Origin: Caldilineaceae bacterium
GTDB taxonomy: Bacteria > Chloroflexota > Anaerolineae > Caldilineales > Caldilineaceae
Length of the DNA: 9,556 nt
Reading direction: 5' to 3'
Assembly (NCBI GenBank): GCA_028819675.1
Contig: JAPPKT010000398.1
Location: forward strand, 1-9,556
Positions 1 through 6,840 of this stretch are shown here, one piece after another. The number at the start of each line of letters is the position of its first letter. Position 1 is the stretch's first letter. A program made the translations under genes and the position numbers. A model generated the notes under the pieces. It saw nothing but the letters and a program-made list of their open reading frames with translations. It was not told the DNA's origin and ran no database searches.

Positions 1-561
1 CCCCAAGGCTACTTTGACGCCGTCGACCGGGGCAAACGCCTCCTGAGCGCCGTCCCCTACGCGGCAAAATGCGGTGGCCTCCAGCTACGGACCTGGAAAG
101 AGATGGTGGCCCAGCAGGCCCTGTCCGCCAACTTCACAGGCCAGGGCTGGCGCACGCAGTTGGGCTATCCCGATGTGCCGCTCTATTCGCCGCAGGAGGC
201 CGGCGCGCAGTTCTGGCGCCTTGCCCAGCCCGTGCGCTTCGCCTTTTTCGAGCACTGGCAGACCGACTTCCTGGGCCACTACCGCGATCTGCGCGGGGCC
301 GTCAAGAACTTTCAACAAATCGACGGTTTTCTGGCCGGATTGCTGGATGTCATGGACTGGCAGGAGACCCTCCTGATAGTCGCCAGCGATCACGGCAACG
401 TGGAGGACTGCACAATCCGCAAGCATACCGAAAACCAGGCCTTGACCGTTCTCGTCGGCGGCCGTGCCGCTGCCTATGCCCGGCGCGTTCAGCGGCTGGA
501 TAATTTCGCCGATATCGTCGCCGACTTTCTGGATGAAAGGGACATTGTCGGCGGCCACTGA
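1..561 (+). CDS. Alkaline-phosphatase-superfamily metalloenzyme, C-terminal part (5' end outside window)
   Basis: The frame is open from base 1 to the TGA at 559-561, giving 186 residues with no N-terminus, so the true start lies upstream. What is seen (fragment numbering): TDFLGH at residues 88-93 (D89, H93), then SDHGNVED at 129-136 and a later HT (H142) followed by LVGG. This Asp/His order is the metal-binding signature of the C-terminal half of the phosphopentomutase / cofactor-independent phosphoglycerate mutase / alkaline phosphatase superfamily, which binds two divalent metals and acts on phosphate esters. The rest of the active site, including the Ser/Thr nucleophile, would be in the missing part. 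An ATG at 103 begins an in-frame stretch, but homologous-looking sequence continues upstream of it, so I do not take it as the start. A 114-bp gap separates it from the PHP gene, so co-transcription is likely. The substrate is unknown; a phosphatase or phosphomutase-like role is inferred. Confidence 0.82.
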   Translation, partial: PQGYFDAVDRGKRLLSAVPYAAKCGGLQLRTWKEMVAQQALSANFTGQGWRTQLGYPDVPLYSPQEAGAQFWRLAQPVRFAFFEHWQTDFLGHYRDLRGAVKNFQQIDGFLAGLLDVMDWQETLLIVASDHGNVEDCTIRKHTENQALTVLVGGRAAAYARRVQRLDNFADIVADFLDERDIVGGH

Positions 562-675
562 CAAGCCCCCGAGTGACCAAATTCCAACCATCGTTCTGAC
601 AGATCGTCCAATATCCAACTGCCTGTACCATTTACCAGCCTTTGCAACGCATCAAAACCACAGATTGGAGAAACT

Positions 676-1584
676 ATGGAACTGCTGCCTTTTGCCAACC
701 CCGGCCGCTTCTGGAAAGGGAACCTTCACACCCACTCGACCCGCTCCGATGGAACGCAACCGCCTCAGGAGGTCTGTCGGCTCTACCAACAGGGCGGTTA
801 CGACTTCATCGCCCTGACCGATCACTTCCTGGAACAGTACAGCTTTCCCATCACCGATACCCAGCCGTACCGTTCTGCCGGGTTCACGACCATCATCGGC
901 GCGGAACTGCACAGCGGGGCCATCGAAAACGGCTCGGTCTGGCATATCGTGGCCGCCGGCCTGCCCTTTGACTTTGCCCCCCCGTCTGCCGACGAAAGCG
1001 GCGCCCAACTCGCGGCCAGGGCTATGCAGGCCGGCGCCTTCGTCGGCATCGCTCATCCCCACTGGTACACGCTTACCGCAGCCGATGTCGACGCTCTGGG
1101 TCCGGCGCACGCGTTCGAGGTCTACAACGGCATTGCCGCAGACGCCAACGACCGCGCCGAAAGCTGGCACATCATGGACGTACTTTCGGACAGACGCCAG
1201 CGCTACTTCGCCTACGCCGCCGACGATGCCCATCTCACCGACAACTACAAGGACTTCCGCCGCGGCTGGGTGCAGGTGAAAGCCGAGGAATTGTCGCCGG
1301 AAGCCCTGCTCACGGCATTGAAGGCCGGAGCATTCTATTCCAGCACCGGACCGGAAATCTACGACATCACTTGCGTCCCAGGAGAACGCCTTTCCGTCCA
1401 CTGTTCGCCCGCTGAACGCGTCTTTCTGACCGGTGTCGGCAGCGCCGCTCAGCGCGCTTGGGGCAACGGTCTCACAAGCGCCGAATTCGACCTGTCCGAG
1501 TGGGACAGCCACTACTGCCGGGTGACGGTGCGGGACCAGTGGGGCGGCAAAGCGTGGTCGAACCCGATCTGGTTGGAAGAATGA
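676..1584 (+). CDS. PHP-domain metallohydrolase, CehA/McbA-like
   Basis: 302 residues. The ATG at 676 is supported by GGAG at 667-670, 5 nt upstream. PHP motifs are in order: GNLHTHSTRSDG (H18, H20, D25), ALTDH (D49, H50), GAELH (E77), WHIVAAGLP (H90), GIAHPHW (H127, H129), FEVYNG (E148) and ADDAH (D183/D184, H186). These residues form the multinuclear metal site of PHP phosphoesterases, so all key ligands appear present. After about residue 215 comes a beta-rich C-terminal extension with AGAFYSSTGPEIYDI and ending AWSNPIWL; this tail is typical of the stand-alone CehA/McbA-type PHP hydrolases rather than of DNA polymerase PHP domains or histidinol phosphatase. No signal peptide, so cytoplasmic. 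The stop codon overlaps the next start (ATGA). The reaction is hydrolysis of an ester or phosphoester; the substrate cannot be read from sequence. Confidence 0.9.
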   Translation: MELLPFANPGRFWKGNLHTHSTRSDGTQPPQEVCRLYQQGGYDFIALTDHFLEQYSFPITDTQPYRSAGFTTIIGAELHSGAIENGSVWHIVAAGLPFDFAPPSADESGAQLAARAMQAGAFVGIAHPHWYTLTAADVDALGPAHAFEVYNGIAADANDRAESWHIMDVLSDRRQRYFAYAADDAHLTDNYKDFRRGWVQVKAEELSPEALLTALKAGAFYSSTGPEIYDITCVPGERLSVHCSPAERVFLTGVGSAAQRAWGNGLTSAEFDLSEWDSHYCRVTVRDQWGGKAWSNPIWLEE

Positions 1585-2513
1585 GCGGCAATTCGGATTC
1601 GGCCGGTCTGCAGGTCGATGTCCTCTGTCTGGGCATCGCCTGCTATGACCTGATTTTCTCGGTCGACCGGCACATCGGCGTCGACGAAAAGATGAAAGCG
1701 TCCGACCTGACCGCTTGCGGCGGAGGCATCGCCGCAAATGCGTCCATGACCGTCGCTCGTCTTGGATACTCCGTCGCCTTCGCCGGCTATCTGGGCCAGG
1801 ATATGTACGGCGACAAACATCTCGACGAACTCAACGCCGCTGGCGTCAACACGGCTCTTGTCGTCCGCGGCGAATGGCCGACTTCCCTGTCCGCCATCCT
1901 CGTCAAACCGGACGGCTCCCGTGCGCTCGTCAACTACGGCCTTGGCAGAGAAATGCCGGGCGAGGAGGAGTTCCACCTCGAAGATTGCCGCCCGCGTGCG
2001 GTTCTGGTGGACGGACATTACCACGAGGCAGCCGTGCCCCTGGTCGCCCGTGCCCGCGCCGCTGGCATCCCCACCGTTCTCGATGGCGACACTCTCCATC
2101 CCGGCTCGAAAACACTGATGGAGATGGTGGAATTCCTGGTGGTCTCAGAGCACTTTGCCCGGCAGTTCAGCCGTCAGGACGACGTGGATGAGGCCCTGAC
2201 GCAGCTGAGCTGCTGCGCGCCCTCGACAATCATCACTCTCGGCGAACGCGGACTGTGCTGGCGCAACCGTGCAGACAGCCGCTATGGCGCCGGCGCCGGC
2301 AGCTACCCGGCCTTTGCGATCACGGCAGAGGACACCACCGGCGCCGGCGACGCCTTCCACGGCGCCTTCGCCGCCGGCCTTTCACAGGGGATGGCATGGG
2401 AGGAACTACTGCGTTTCGCCTCAGCGGTCGGCGCGCTCTGCTGTACCAAAAAAGGCGCCCGTCTTGGCATCCCAACCGGCCCGGAGGTGGCCGCGTTTCT
2501 GGCGCGCAATTGA
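1581..2513 (+). CDS. PfkB-family carbohydrate kinase
   Basis: 310 residues from the ATG at 1581, which overlaps the PHP stop codon as ATGA, with GGAAG at 1575-1579 just before it. The frame is open further upstream (to 1458), but that stretch is the PHP gene in another frame and shows no kinase sequence, so the overlap start is preferred. Family signatures: the N-terminal sugar-binding region with CGGGIAANASMTVARLG (residues 46-62) followed by GYLGQDMYG, and the C-terminal DTTGAGDAFHGAF with the catalytic base at D257 in the GAGD anion hole. Length is normal for ribokinase-type enzymes. It should transfer phosphate from ATP to a hydroxyl of a sugar or nucleoside in the cytoplasm. Translational coupling to the PHP hydrolase suggests the two act on related molecules. 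The exact sugar (ribose, fructose, 2-keto-3-deoxygluconate and others are possible) is not determined. Confidence 0.92.
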   Translation: MSGNSDSAGLQVDVLCLGIACYDLIFSVDRHIGVDEKMKASDLTACGGGIAANASMTVARLGYSVAFAGYLGQDMYGDKHLDELNAAGVNTALVVRGEWPTSLSAILVKPDGSRALVNYGLGREMPGEEEFHLEDCRPRAVLVDGHYHEAAVPLVARARAAGIPTVLDGDTLHPGSKTLMEMVEFLVVSEHFARQFSRQDDVDEALTQLSCCAPSTIITLGERGLCWRNRADSRYGAGAGSYPAFAITAEDTTGAGDAFHGAFAAGLSQGMAWEELLRFASAVGALCCTKKGARLGIPTGPEVAAFLARN

Positions 2514-2617
2514 CCAACGCCAGCGGTGCGGTGCAGGTGACAATTGACCAGAATCGGTCGCTGCCTATCTGCCCTGCCCGACATATTACGCTGCGCGTTT
2601 TCCGCCAATTTTCGAGC

Positions 2618-2646
2618 TTGTAAACGATTTAATTTTCTTGTATTGT
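2618..2646 (+). promoter_or_regulatory. Candidate sigma-70-like promoter for the phyH-like gene
   Basis: TTGTAA (2618-2623), a 17-nt spacer and TATTGT (2641-2646) match the bacterial consensus at four of six positions each and sit in the only AT-rich patch of the region. An alternative -10, TTTAAT at 2628-2633, lacks a matching -35. If used, the transcript would carry a leader of about 220 nt containing the terminator-like hairpin. Weak call. Confidence 0.3.
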
Positions 2647-2720
2647 GTGGTATGTTAGTAGTAGAGTATGGTAGTATCTGAATGAGGTATCGTCGACCAA
2701 TGGCGGCGGCGACAAAATAG

Positions 2721-2750
2721 TGGACGGTTCGACAGCCGTCCATTTTATTC
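2721..2750 (+). terminator. Rho-independent terminator hairpin
   Basis: TGGACGG (2721-2727) pairs perfectly with CCGTCCA (2736-2742) around an 8-nt loop and is followed by TTTTATTC. An AAAA run (2714-2717) on the left could pair with the T run across a 3-nt bulge, so it might work in both directions. It lies 207 nt after the kinase stop codon and 121 nt before the phyH-like start, so it may end the upstream operon or act inside the phyH leader. Confidence 0.65.
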
Positions 2751-2799
2751 GTACTTCTTCTCGCTAAAGGCCCGATAACATAGGGTCGGCAGGACAAGC

Positions 2800-2817
2800 T
2801 CGACGCACAGCCGTCGA
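2800..2817. repeat. Inverted repeat TCGACG-N6-CGTCGA in phyH leader
   Basis: A perfect 6-bp inverted repeat with a 6-nt centre, 54 nt before the phyH-like ATG. The terminator loop upstream also contains TCGACAGCCGTC, similar to the CAGCCGTCGA found here. It could be a dimeric-regulator operator or a small RNA hairpin; it could also be chance in GC-rich DNA. Confidence 0.35.
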
Positions 2818-2871
2818 ACAACAAGACAACTGTTAGAACATCCCATCCATCATGGTTTCGGGAGGCAGATA

Positions 2872-3738
2872 ATGACGGTAACGGCTCCTGAGCGGCAGTT
2901 CGACGACGGCCTTACCGACGAATTCCCGCCGGATCTCTATGAACCGACAGGGGTTGTCACCGGTGTCGACGGCTTTGACGCTGTCACCGATGCCCACGTT
3001 GCGCAGTTCCACGAGCAGGGCTTTCTCATTGTCGAGAACGCCTTCACCGCGCACGAAGTGCAGGTGGCGCTGGACGGTCTGTTTCACCTCTTGTCAGGTG
3101 AAGTGGAGGAGTTCAACGGCGTCCAGTACGAGCGGGCTTCCGCTGGCGTAGCGGTTGAGGAGATGCCGCTTGAAGAGAAGCAGGACTACGTTCGCAAATT
3201 CATGAGCTTCGTCGACTACGACGAGCGCCTCAACGAGCTCGCGCATCACCCCCTCCTGCTGGCCCTTGTGGAACGCCTCATCGGCGATTCGCCCGTGCTG
3301 TTCCAGAGTATGGCGCTGCTCAAGCCGCCCCGTCTGGGTCGCGACAAGCCCTGGCACCAGGACGCCGCCTACTTCCAGATCGAACTTGACGCCAAAGTTG
3401 TGGGCTGCTGGATCGCGCTGGACGAGGCCACGATCGAGAACGGCTGCATGGTCATTGCCCCGGGCAGCCATCTCAAAGGTCCCGTCGTTCATTTTCGCAG
3501 GCGGGATTGGCAGATCTGTGACACCGACGTGGACAACAGTGGAGCGATGGCCGTACCGCTGAAACCCGGCGGTCTCCTGATCTTCCAGAGTTTGCTTCAC
3601 CACGGCACGCCGCCCAACCAAACCGGGTCGCGCCGCCGCGCGCTGCAGTTCCACTATAGGCCGCAAAGCGCGCCCCTCACCAGCCAAGAGGAAAGACTGG
3701 CGATTTTTGGCGGTGAAGGGTTAGGGGCGGAGTGTTGA
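2872..3738 (+). CDS. Phytanoyl-CoA dioxygenase (PhyH) family Fe(II)/2-oxoglutarate oxygenase
   Basis: 288 residues; the ATG at 2872 has GGAGG at 2861-2865. The Fe(II) triad is visible: PWHQDAAYF gives H162 and D164, and LLHHGTPPNQ gives the distal His (H244, or H243). The 2-oxoglutarate-binding Arg is R255 or R256, about 11 residues after the distal His, as in human phytanoyl-CoA hydroxylase. GCWIALDEATIENGCM and APGSHLKG lie between the ligands, a typical PhyH core. The N-terminus has HVAQFHEQGFLIVENAFT, the usual opening of the fold. Length is normal. No signal peptide, so a cytoplasmic enzyme that hydroxylates an organic substrate with O2 and 2-oxoglutarate, implying an aerobic lifestyle. 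Bacterial members act on very varied substrates, so fatty-acid alpha-hydroxylation should not be assumed. It stands alone as a transcription unit, with its own leader, and ends 12 bp from the convergent tRNA gene. No clear terminator follows it. Confidence 0.93.
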   Translation: MTVTAPERQFDDGLTDEFPPDLYEPTGVVTGVDGFDAVTDAHVAQFHEQGFLIVENAFTAHEVQVALDGLFHLLSGEVEEFNGVQYERASAGVAVEEMPLEEKQDYVRKFMSFVDYDERLNELAHHPLLLALVERLIGDSPVLFQSMALLKPPRLGRDKPWHQDAAYFQIELDAKVVGCWIALDEATIENGCMVIAPGSHLKGPVVHFRRRDWQICDTDVDNSGAMAVPLKPGGLLIFQSLLHHGTPPNQTGSRRRALQFHYRPQSAPLTSQEERLAIFGGEGLGAEC

Positions 3739-3748
3739 GTCAGACGAA

Positions 3749-3846
<98 letters not shown>

Positions 3847-3853
3847 GCTGGTT

Positions 3854-3882
3854 ATTGTATCGATTGAACTGCACGCGGTCAA
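3854..3882 (-). promoter_or_regulatory. Sigma-70-like promoter of tRNA-Sec
   Basis: On the - strand, TTGACC (3877-3882), a 17-nt spacer and TACAAT (3854-3859): five of six matches to each consensus hexamer at optimal spacing. Only AACCAGC (7 nt) separates the -10 from the first G of the tRNA, so transcription should begin at or within about 2 nt of the mature 5' end. Confidence 0.75.
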
Positions 3883-3974
3883 GTGAAGCGGCCGCGTTTT
3901 ATATCAGGGTCCCACACGCTGGGCACGCAAGTCTGTTTCCCCGATTCAGCTTGCCATAGGCTTTGGCATTCGAT

Positions 3975-3990
3975 CCAGAACGGGTTCTGG
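3975..3990. repeat. 16-bp palindrome CCAGAAC-GG-GTTCTGG
   Basis: Two perfect 7-bp half-sites with a 2-bp centre. The tight symmetry is more like a dimeric repressor operator than a transcription terminator, as there is no T run after it and the 2-nt loop is too small for a stable RNA hairpin without opening a pair. It lies about 95 bp behind the tRNA-Sec promoter and 140 bp before the LysM-protein gene. The regulator is unknown. Confidence 0.4.
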
Positions 3991-4080
3991 TCTCTGGTCA
4001 CTCTACACGACTCGAAAACGCGTCGTGACCGAAGGCCAACTTTTGGCGACCTATTGATCGCCAGGATTTATCAATAAACT

Positions 4081-4086
4081 TATACT
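4081..4086 (+). promoter_or_regulatory. Candidate -10 element for the LysM-protein gene
   Basis: TATACT matches the -10 consensus at five of six positions in an AT-rich patch 45 nt before the ATG, but no good -35 lies at normal spacing (TTGATC at 4054-4059 leaves 21 nt). A perfect TTGACA overlaps it at 4086-4091 but has no acceptable -10 downstream. Weak call. Confidence 0.25.
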
Positions 4087-4130
4087 TGACATCCAACACC
4101 CAACGCTGAATGCGGTCTGGATAGAATAGA

Positions 4131-5447
4131 ATGCACCTGGCTTGCCCCGAATGCGGCGCACCGGTTGAGGTTACCCCCTCGTTCGCGAACTGCCCTGCCT
4201 GTAACGCAAATGTCGCCTCACACTATACGCCCGCCGAAATGACGCGGACGATTTATCATCGCGCCCTCGAACATTACTCGATGGGAAACGAAGTGGCCGC
4301 ATTGGAGGGGATCGACCAGGGCATCTCTCTCTTGGAGGCGCCAGAGCTGCACCTGCTGGCGGCTCTCATCTATCGCAAACGCGGTGAATTCAAGGAAATG
4401 CGTGAGCATGTGGCCGCTATCCCCGCCGATGACATCCTGCGCAGCGAAGGCGAATGGCTGCTGCGCTCGCACCAGGAGCAGCTCCAGCTGGGACGGCGCG
4501 AAGAGGCCCGCCGACGCGGCCGCGCTAAGGGAACCCAACTCGCGGTGGGCAAAGCCAGCCGCCAATTCAGCACAGAATACTACCCTGCTCCCCTCGACAA
4601 GAAACAGGTCGCAACCAAGGCCGTCGCCAAAATACGCCGCAACCGTCTTCCCTGGGCGATTCCCATCGCTATCGTGCTGCTGGCTGCCATCTTCTTCTCG
4701 CGCGGCTCGGGCGATTCTATCCTCACGGCGTTGCAGCAGCTGCGCACGATACCGGACCGGCTGACCTCCATCTACGCCTCCTTTACCAGCAACGACTCAG
4801 CTGCTGTGCCCAGCACAGACGAAGAGTCCGCAACCGGCTCGCAGGTCAGCACAGGCGCCCAGATAAACACCGCCGCCGTCGAAGAGGCGCCGACGCCCGT
4901 GCAGGCCTCTGCCGCACCCCCAACGCCCGAGACGCTGCCGACGGCGGCACCGACCCAATCTGTGCCTACCCCCGCTCCTACGGAAAGCCCGTCTCCTGAC
5001 GTGGCCGCGACAATTATCGCCGCGGCACGCCTGCAATCCTTCGATCTGACCACCTTCCTCAATGAACAAGACCGTGCCGACCTGGCCGCCCTCGGCATAA
5101 AGGCGACGTGGGCCCCGGATGCACCCCCCGGCGAGCTGATTCTCCAGGGAACGGTAACAATGACCTCAGTTCAGATCGAGTTGTTGGAGTTGGCGGCCGC
5201 GATCGAAGGGGTTACCTCGATCGACAGTAGCGGGCTGGAGCTGGTCCTGCCCGAGACGTACACCGTCCAGGCAGGCGAAAACCTGCGTCACATCGCACTG
5301 CGGTTGTACGGAGACCAGGACCGCTGGACAGAGATCTACGAAGCCAACCGGGACCTGGTCGGCGATGATCCCAATAACCTCTGGGTCGGCCTTTCGCTGA
5401 CGATTCCTCAGGAGGAGATTTCCCAGGAGGAACAGGTCCAGCAATGA
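4131..5447 (+). CDS. Zinc-ribbon, single-pass membrane protein with C-terminal BON-like and LysM domains
   Basis: 438 residues. The ATG at 4131 immediately precedes a zinc ribbon, CPECG (C5, C8) and CPAC (C21, C24), which fixes the start although no strong Shine-Dalgarno is seen. Residues about 36-140 are charged and helical, resembling TPR-type helical hairpins. A basic stretch (KIRRNR) precedes a hydrophobic segment at about 173-190, and the positive-inside rule puts the N-terminus in the cytoplasm and the C-terminus outside. Residues about 210-285 are a Pro/Thr/Ser/Ala/Glu-rich linker. About 318-372 (ILQGTVTMTSVQIELLELA, then VTSIDSSGLEL) resembles a BON domain. Residues 377-426 form a LysM motif (YTVQAGENLRHIALRLYG ... 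LTIP), which usually binds peptidoglycan or other N-acetylglucosamine polymers. BON followed by LysM is the order in the E. coli potassium-binding protein Kbp/YgaU. The role is not known: inferred cell-envelope anchoring or sensing. The domains are each clear to fair; the overall function is open. Confidence 0.88.
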   Translation: MHLACPECGAPVEVTPSFANCPACNANVASHYTPAEMTRTIYHRALEHYSMGNEVAALEGIDQGISLLEAPELHLLAALIYRKRGEFKEMREHVAAIPADDILRSEGEWLLRSHQEQLQLGRREEARRRGRAKGTQLAVGKASRQFSTEYYPAPLDKKQVATKAVAKIRRNRLPWAIPIAIVLLAAIFFSRGSGDSILTALQQLRTIPDRLTSIYASFTSNDSAAVPSTDEESATGSQVSTGAQINTAAVEEAPTPVQASAAPPTPETLPTAAPTQSVPTPAPTESPSPDVAATIIAAARLQSFDLTTFLNEQDRADLAALGIKATWAPDAPPGELILQGTVTMTSVQIELLELAAAIEGVTSIDSSGLELVLPETYTVQAGENLRHIALRLYGDQDRWTEIYEANRDLVGDDPNNLWVGLSLTIPQEEISQEEQVQQ

Positions 5448-5562
5448 GTCGTATTCCCTAACGCTCCGCTACGTCCCTGGTACTGCTCTGTTCCCATAAT
5501 CCGGCCCTGTTCAAACACTGGACGCGCTGCTATCGACGCATCCGCCCGCGGCGAGAGAACGC

Positions 5563-6798
5563 ATGAAATCCGGCATAATCGATAGACGACTGCTCACAAT
5601 TCTGCTGGTCGTCTTTGTTCAGATGCTGGGCGCGTCCCTGATTTTCCCCGTCCTGCCGCTGTATGCCCAGCGCGAGTTTCATCTGTCGGCCGAGCTTATC
5701 ACACTGCTCAGCGCCTCTTTCTTCGCCGCCCAATTCCTCTCCGGCCCCTATGTCGGCCGCCTTTCCGACAATTACGGACGCATTCCCGTCCTGATCGTCA
5801 GCCAGATCGGGACGGTCATCAGCTTTGTCATCCTGGCCTTTGCGCCCAGCTTCGGCTGGCTCTTCTTTGCCCGCATCCTCGATGGTATCACCGGAGGCAA
5901 TATCATCGTGGCCCAGGCCTACATTACCGACATCACGCCCCGCGAGAAGCGCACCGAGAGCCTCGGCTACATTCTCGCCGCCTTTGGCCTCGGTTTCATG
6001 TTCGGGCCTGCCCTGGGCGGTGCGCTCGCCGCAGCCTACGGTCCCGCAGTGCCATTCCTGGTAGCCGCCGTAGCCGCAGCCGCTGTAGTCCTGCTCACCT
6101 GGTACGCGCTGGATGAAACCCTCTCTGCGCAAGAAAGGCGCCGCGCCCGCGCCCGCCGCGCCGGCAGCCTCACCCTCGGCAGCCTGCTGGGAGGCGCACC
6201 CTGGGCCCTGCCCCTGCTGGCCGTCCTCCTCATCGCCTTCTTAGGTCAGTTTGCCCTGGGACTCTTGCAGTCCACCTTTGCGCTTTTCGGAGAAGCGGTA
6301 CTTTTCCAGGGCGAGAGCCGGGAGGTCACCGATGTCGGCATCGGCCTGCTGCTCTCCGTTGTGGGGATCTCCCAGCTGTTCACGCAGACCTACCTGCTGC
6401 GGCGTATGGCGCAGCGCTTTGATGAAGGTCAGCTTGTCGTGATAGGCAGCATTCTGCGTACGATCGGAATGACGGTCTACGCGCTCGTAACAACGCCCTG
6501 GCTTGGTGCCTTCGGGTCACTCTTTTTTGCCGTCGGCTACGGGCTCTCCAGTCCACCCCTGCAGTCGATGGCCACCTCTCTCGTGGCCGATCAGGACCGC
6601 GGCAGCGTACTCGGCTGGTTTCAGTCCTCCATCAATCTGTCCACCATCATCAGCACAGCCATCGCCGGCGTCCTCTTCGCCCGCGGCCCGACGGTCCCCT
6701 ACTGGATCGGCGCGGCAACCTCCGCTTTGGTGGTGCTGGCGATGATCGGTATGATGCGGTGGATGCCGACCGAGCCCGTCCGCGTGTCGGAGGCGTAG
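5563..6798 (+). CDS. MFS transporter, drug:H+ antiporter (DHA1/TetA-like) type
   Basis: 411 residues with about 12 hydrophobic segments, the standard length for a 12-TM major facilitator. Motif A follows TM2: GRLSDNYGR (G65, D69, G72, R73). TM4 holds FARILDGITGG with R104 (motif B-like), and TM5 holds GFMFGPALGG (144-153), the motif C that marks drug:H+ antiporters. A basic cytoplasmic loop (RRRARARRA, about 192-200) links the two six-helix halves. It should export a small molecule across the inner membrane driven by proton influx; it resembles the TetA branch, but tetracycline resistance should not be inferred from this. The ATG at 5563 is followed by a short cytoplasmic N-terminus and TM1; the upstream Shine-Dalgarno is weak (GCGAGAGA). 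No local TetR-type regulator is seen. It follows the LysM gene after 115 bp that contain no clear terminator, so some readthrough from that gene is possible. Confidence 0.92.
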   Translation: MKSGIIDRRLLTILLVVFVQMLGASLIFPVLPLYAQREFHLSAELITLLSASFFAAQFLSGPYVGRLSDNYGRIPVLIVSQIGTVISFVILAFAPSFGWLFFARILDGITGGNIIVAQAYITDITPREKRTESLGYILAAFGLGFMFGPALGGALAAAYGPAVPFLVAAVAAAAVVLLTWYALDETLSAQERRRARARRAGSLTLGSLLGGAPWALPLLAVLLIAFLGQFALGLLQSTFALFGEAVLFQGESREVTDVGIGLLLSVVGISQLFTQTYLLRRMAQRFDEGQLVVIGSILRTIGMTVYALVTTPWLGAFGSLFFAVGYGLSSPPLQSMATSLVADQDRGSVLGWFQSSINLSTIISTAIAGVLFARGPTVPYWIGAATSALVVLAMIGMMRWMPTEPVRVSEA

Positions 6799-6811
6799 AG
6801 CCTCACTTTTT
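6790..6811 (+). terminator. Possible intrinsic terminator overlapping the MFS stop codon
   Basis: GAGGC (6790-6794) pairs with GCCTC (6800-6804) around the 5-nt loop GTAGA, which contains the TAG stop, and TTTTT follows at 6807-6811. The stem is short (5 bp), so termination may be partial. It lies only 30 bp before the start of the dehydratase gene. Confidence 0.45.
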
Positions 6812-6840
6812 CAACGCAGGTCGCGAAACGGAGGATCCTG

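Larger units (their letters stand above)
2514..2871. other. 358-bp intergenic region between pfkB-like and phyH-like genes
   Basis: No convincing coding sequence on either strand. The first 100 bp is ordinary GC-rich sequence. From about 2606 to 2690 the sequence turns markedly AT-rich, unlike the rest of the window, and contains promoter-like hexamers. It then holds a terminator-type hairpin (2721-2750), a TCGACG/CGTCGA inverted repeat (2800-2817) and a strong Shine-Dalgarno GGAGG (2861-2865) placed 6 nt before the phyH-like ATG. Confidence 0.7.
3847..4130. other. Divergent intergenic region between tRNA-Sec and the LysM-protein gene
   Basis: 284 bp with no convincing gene. The tRNA-Sec promoter occupies its left end. 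The middle holds several inverted repeats: CCAGAAC/GTTCTGG (3975-3990), CACGAC/GTCGTG (4006-4027, 10-nt loop), GGCGA/TCGCC (4045-4062) and ATTGAT/ATCAAT (4053-4075); the last two overlap and could not form together. An AT-rich patch lies at 4063-4090. A GTG-started frame at 3883-4077 (64 codons) shows no recognisable domain and overlaps the tRNA promoter; I do not call it. Confidence 0.6.

Noticed and set aside
1458..1580. Upstream extension of the PfkB-like kinase
   Set aside because: The added 41 residues are the PHP coding sequence read in another frame; the ATGA overlap start fits the kinase N-terminus.
652..1737. 361-codon open frame on the - strand
   Set aside because: It lies opposite the well-supported PHP gene and its product is Arg/Gly/Val-rich without motifs, a usual artefact of GC-rich DNA.
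2507..2550. Direct repeat CAATTGACCA at 2507-2516 and 2541-2550
   Set aside because: Only 10 bp, two copies, the first spanning the kinase stop codon; no further copies seen, so chance is likely.
3883..4077. Small GTG-started frame of 64 codons
   Set aside because: No Shine-Dalgarno, no recognisable domain, and it overlaps the tRNA-Sec promoter on the opposite strand.
4086..4127. Perfect TTGACA (4086-4091) with TAGAAT (4122-4127) as a promoter of the LysM-protein gene
   Set aside because: The spacer would be 30 nt, and initiation from TAGAAT would fall inside the start codon region.
5445..5580. Readthrough of the UGA stop of the LysM-protein gene
   Set aside because: The LysM domain is complete and ends in a typical charged tail; the open stretch after the stop has no recognisable sequence and runs into the next gene in another frame.
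5530..6132. 200-codon open frame on the - strand
   Set aside because: It mirrors the MFS transporter and gives a charged Glu/Gly/Gln-rich product with no motif.
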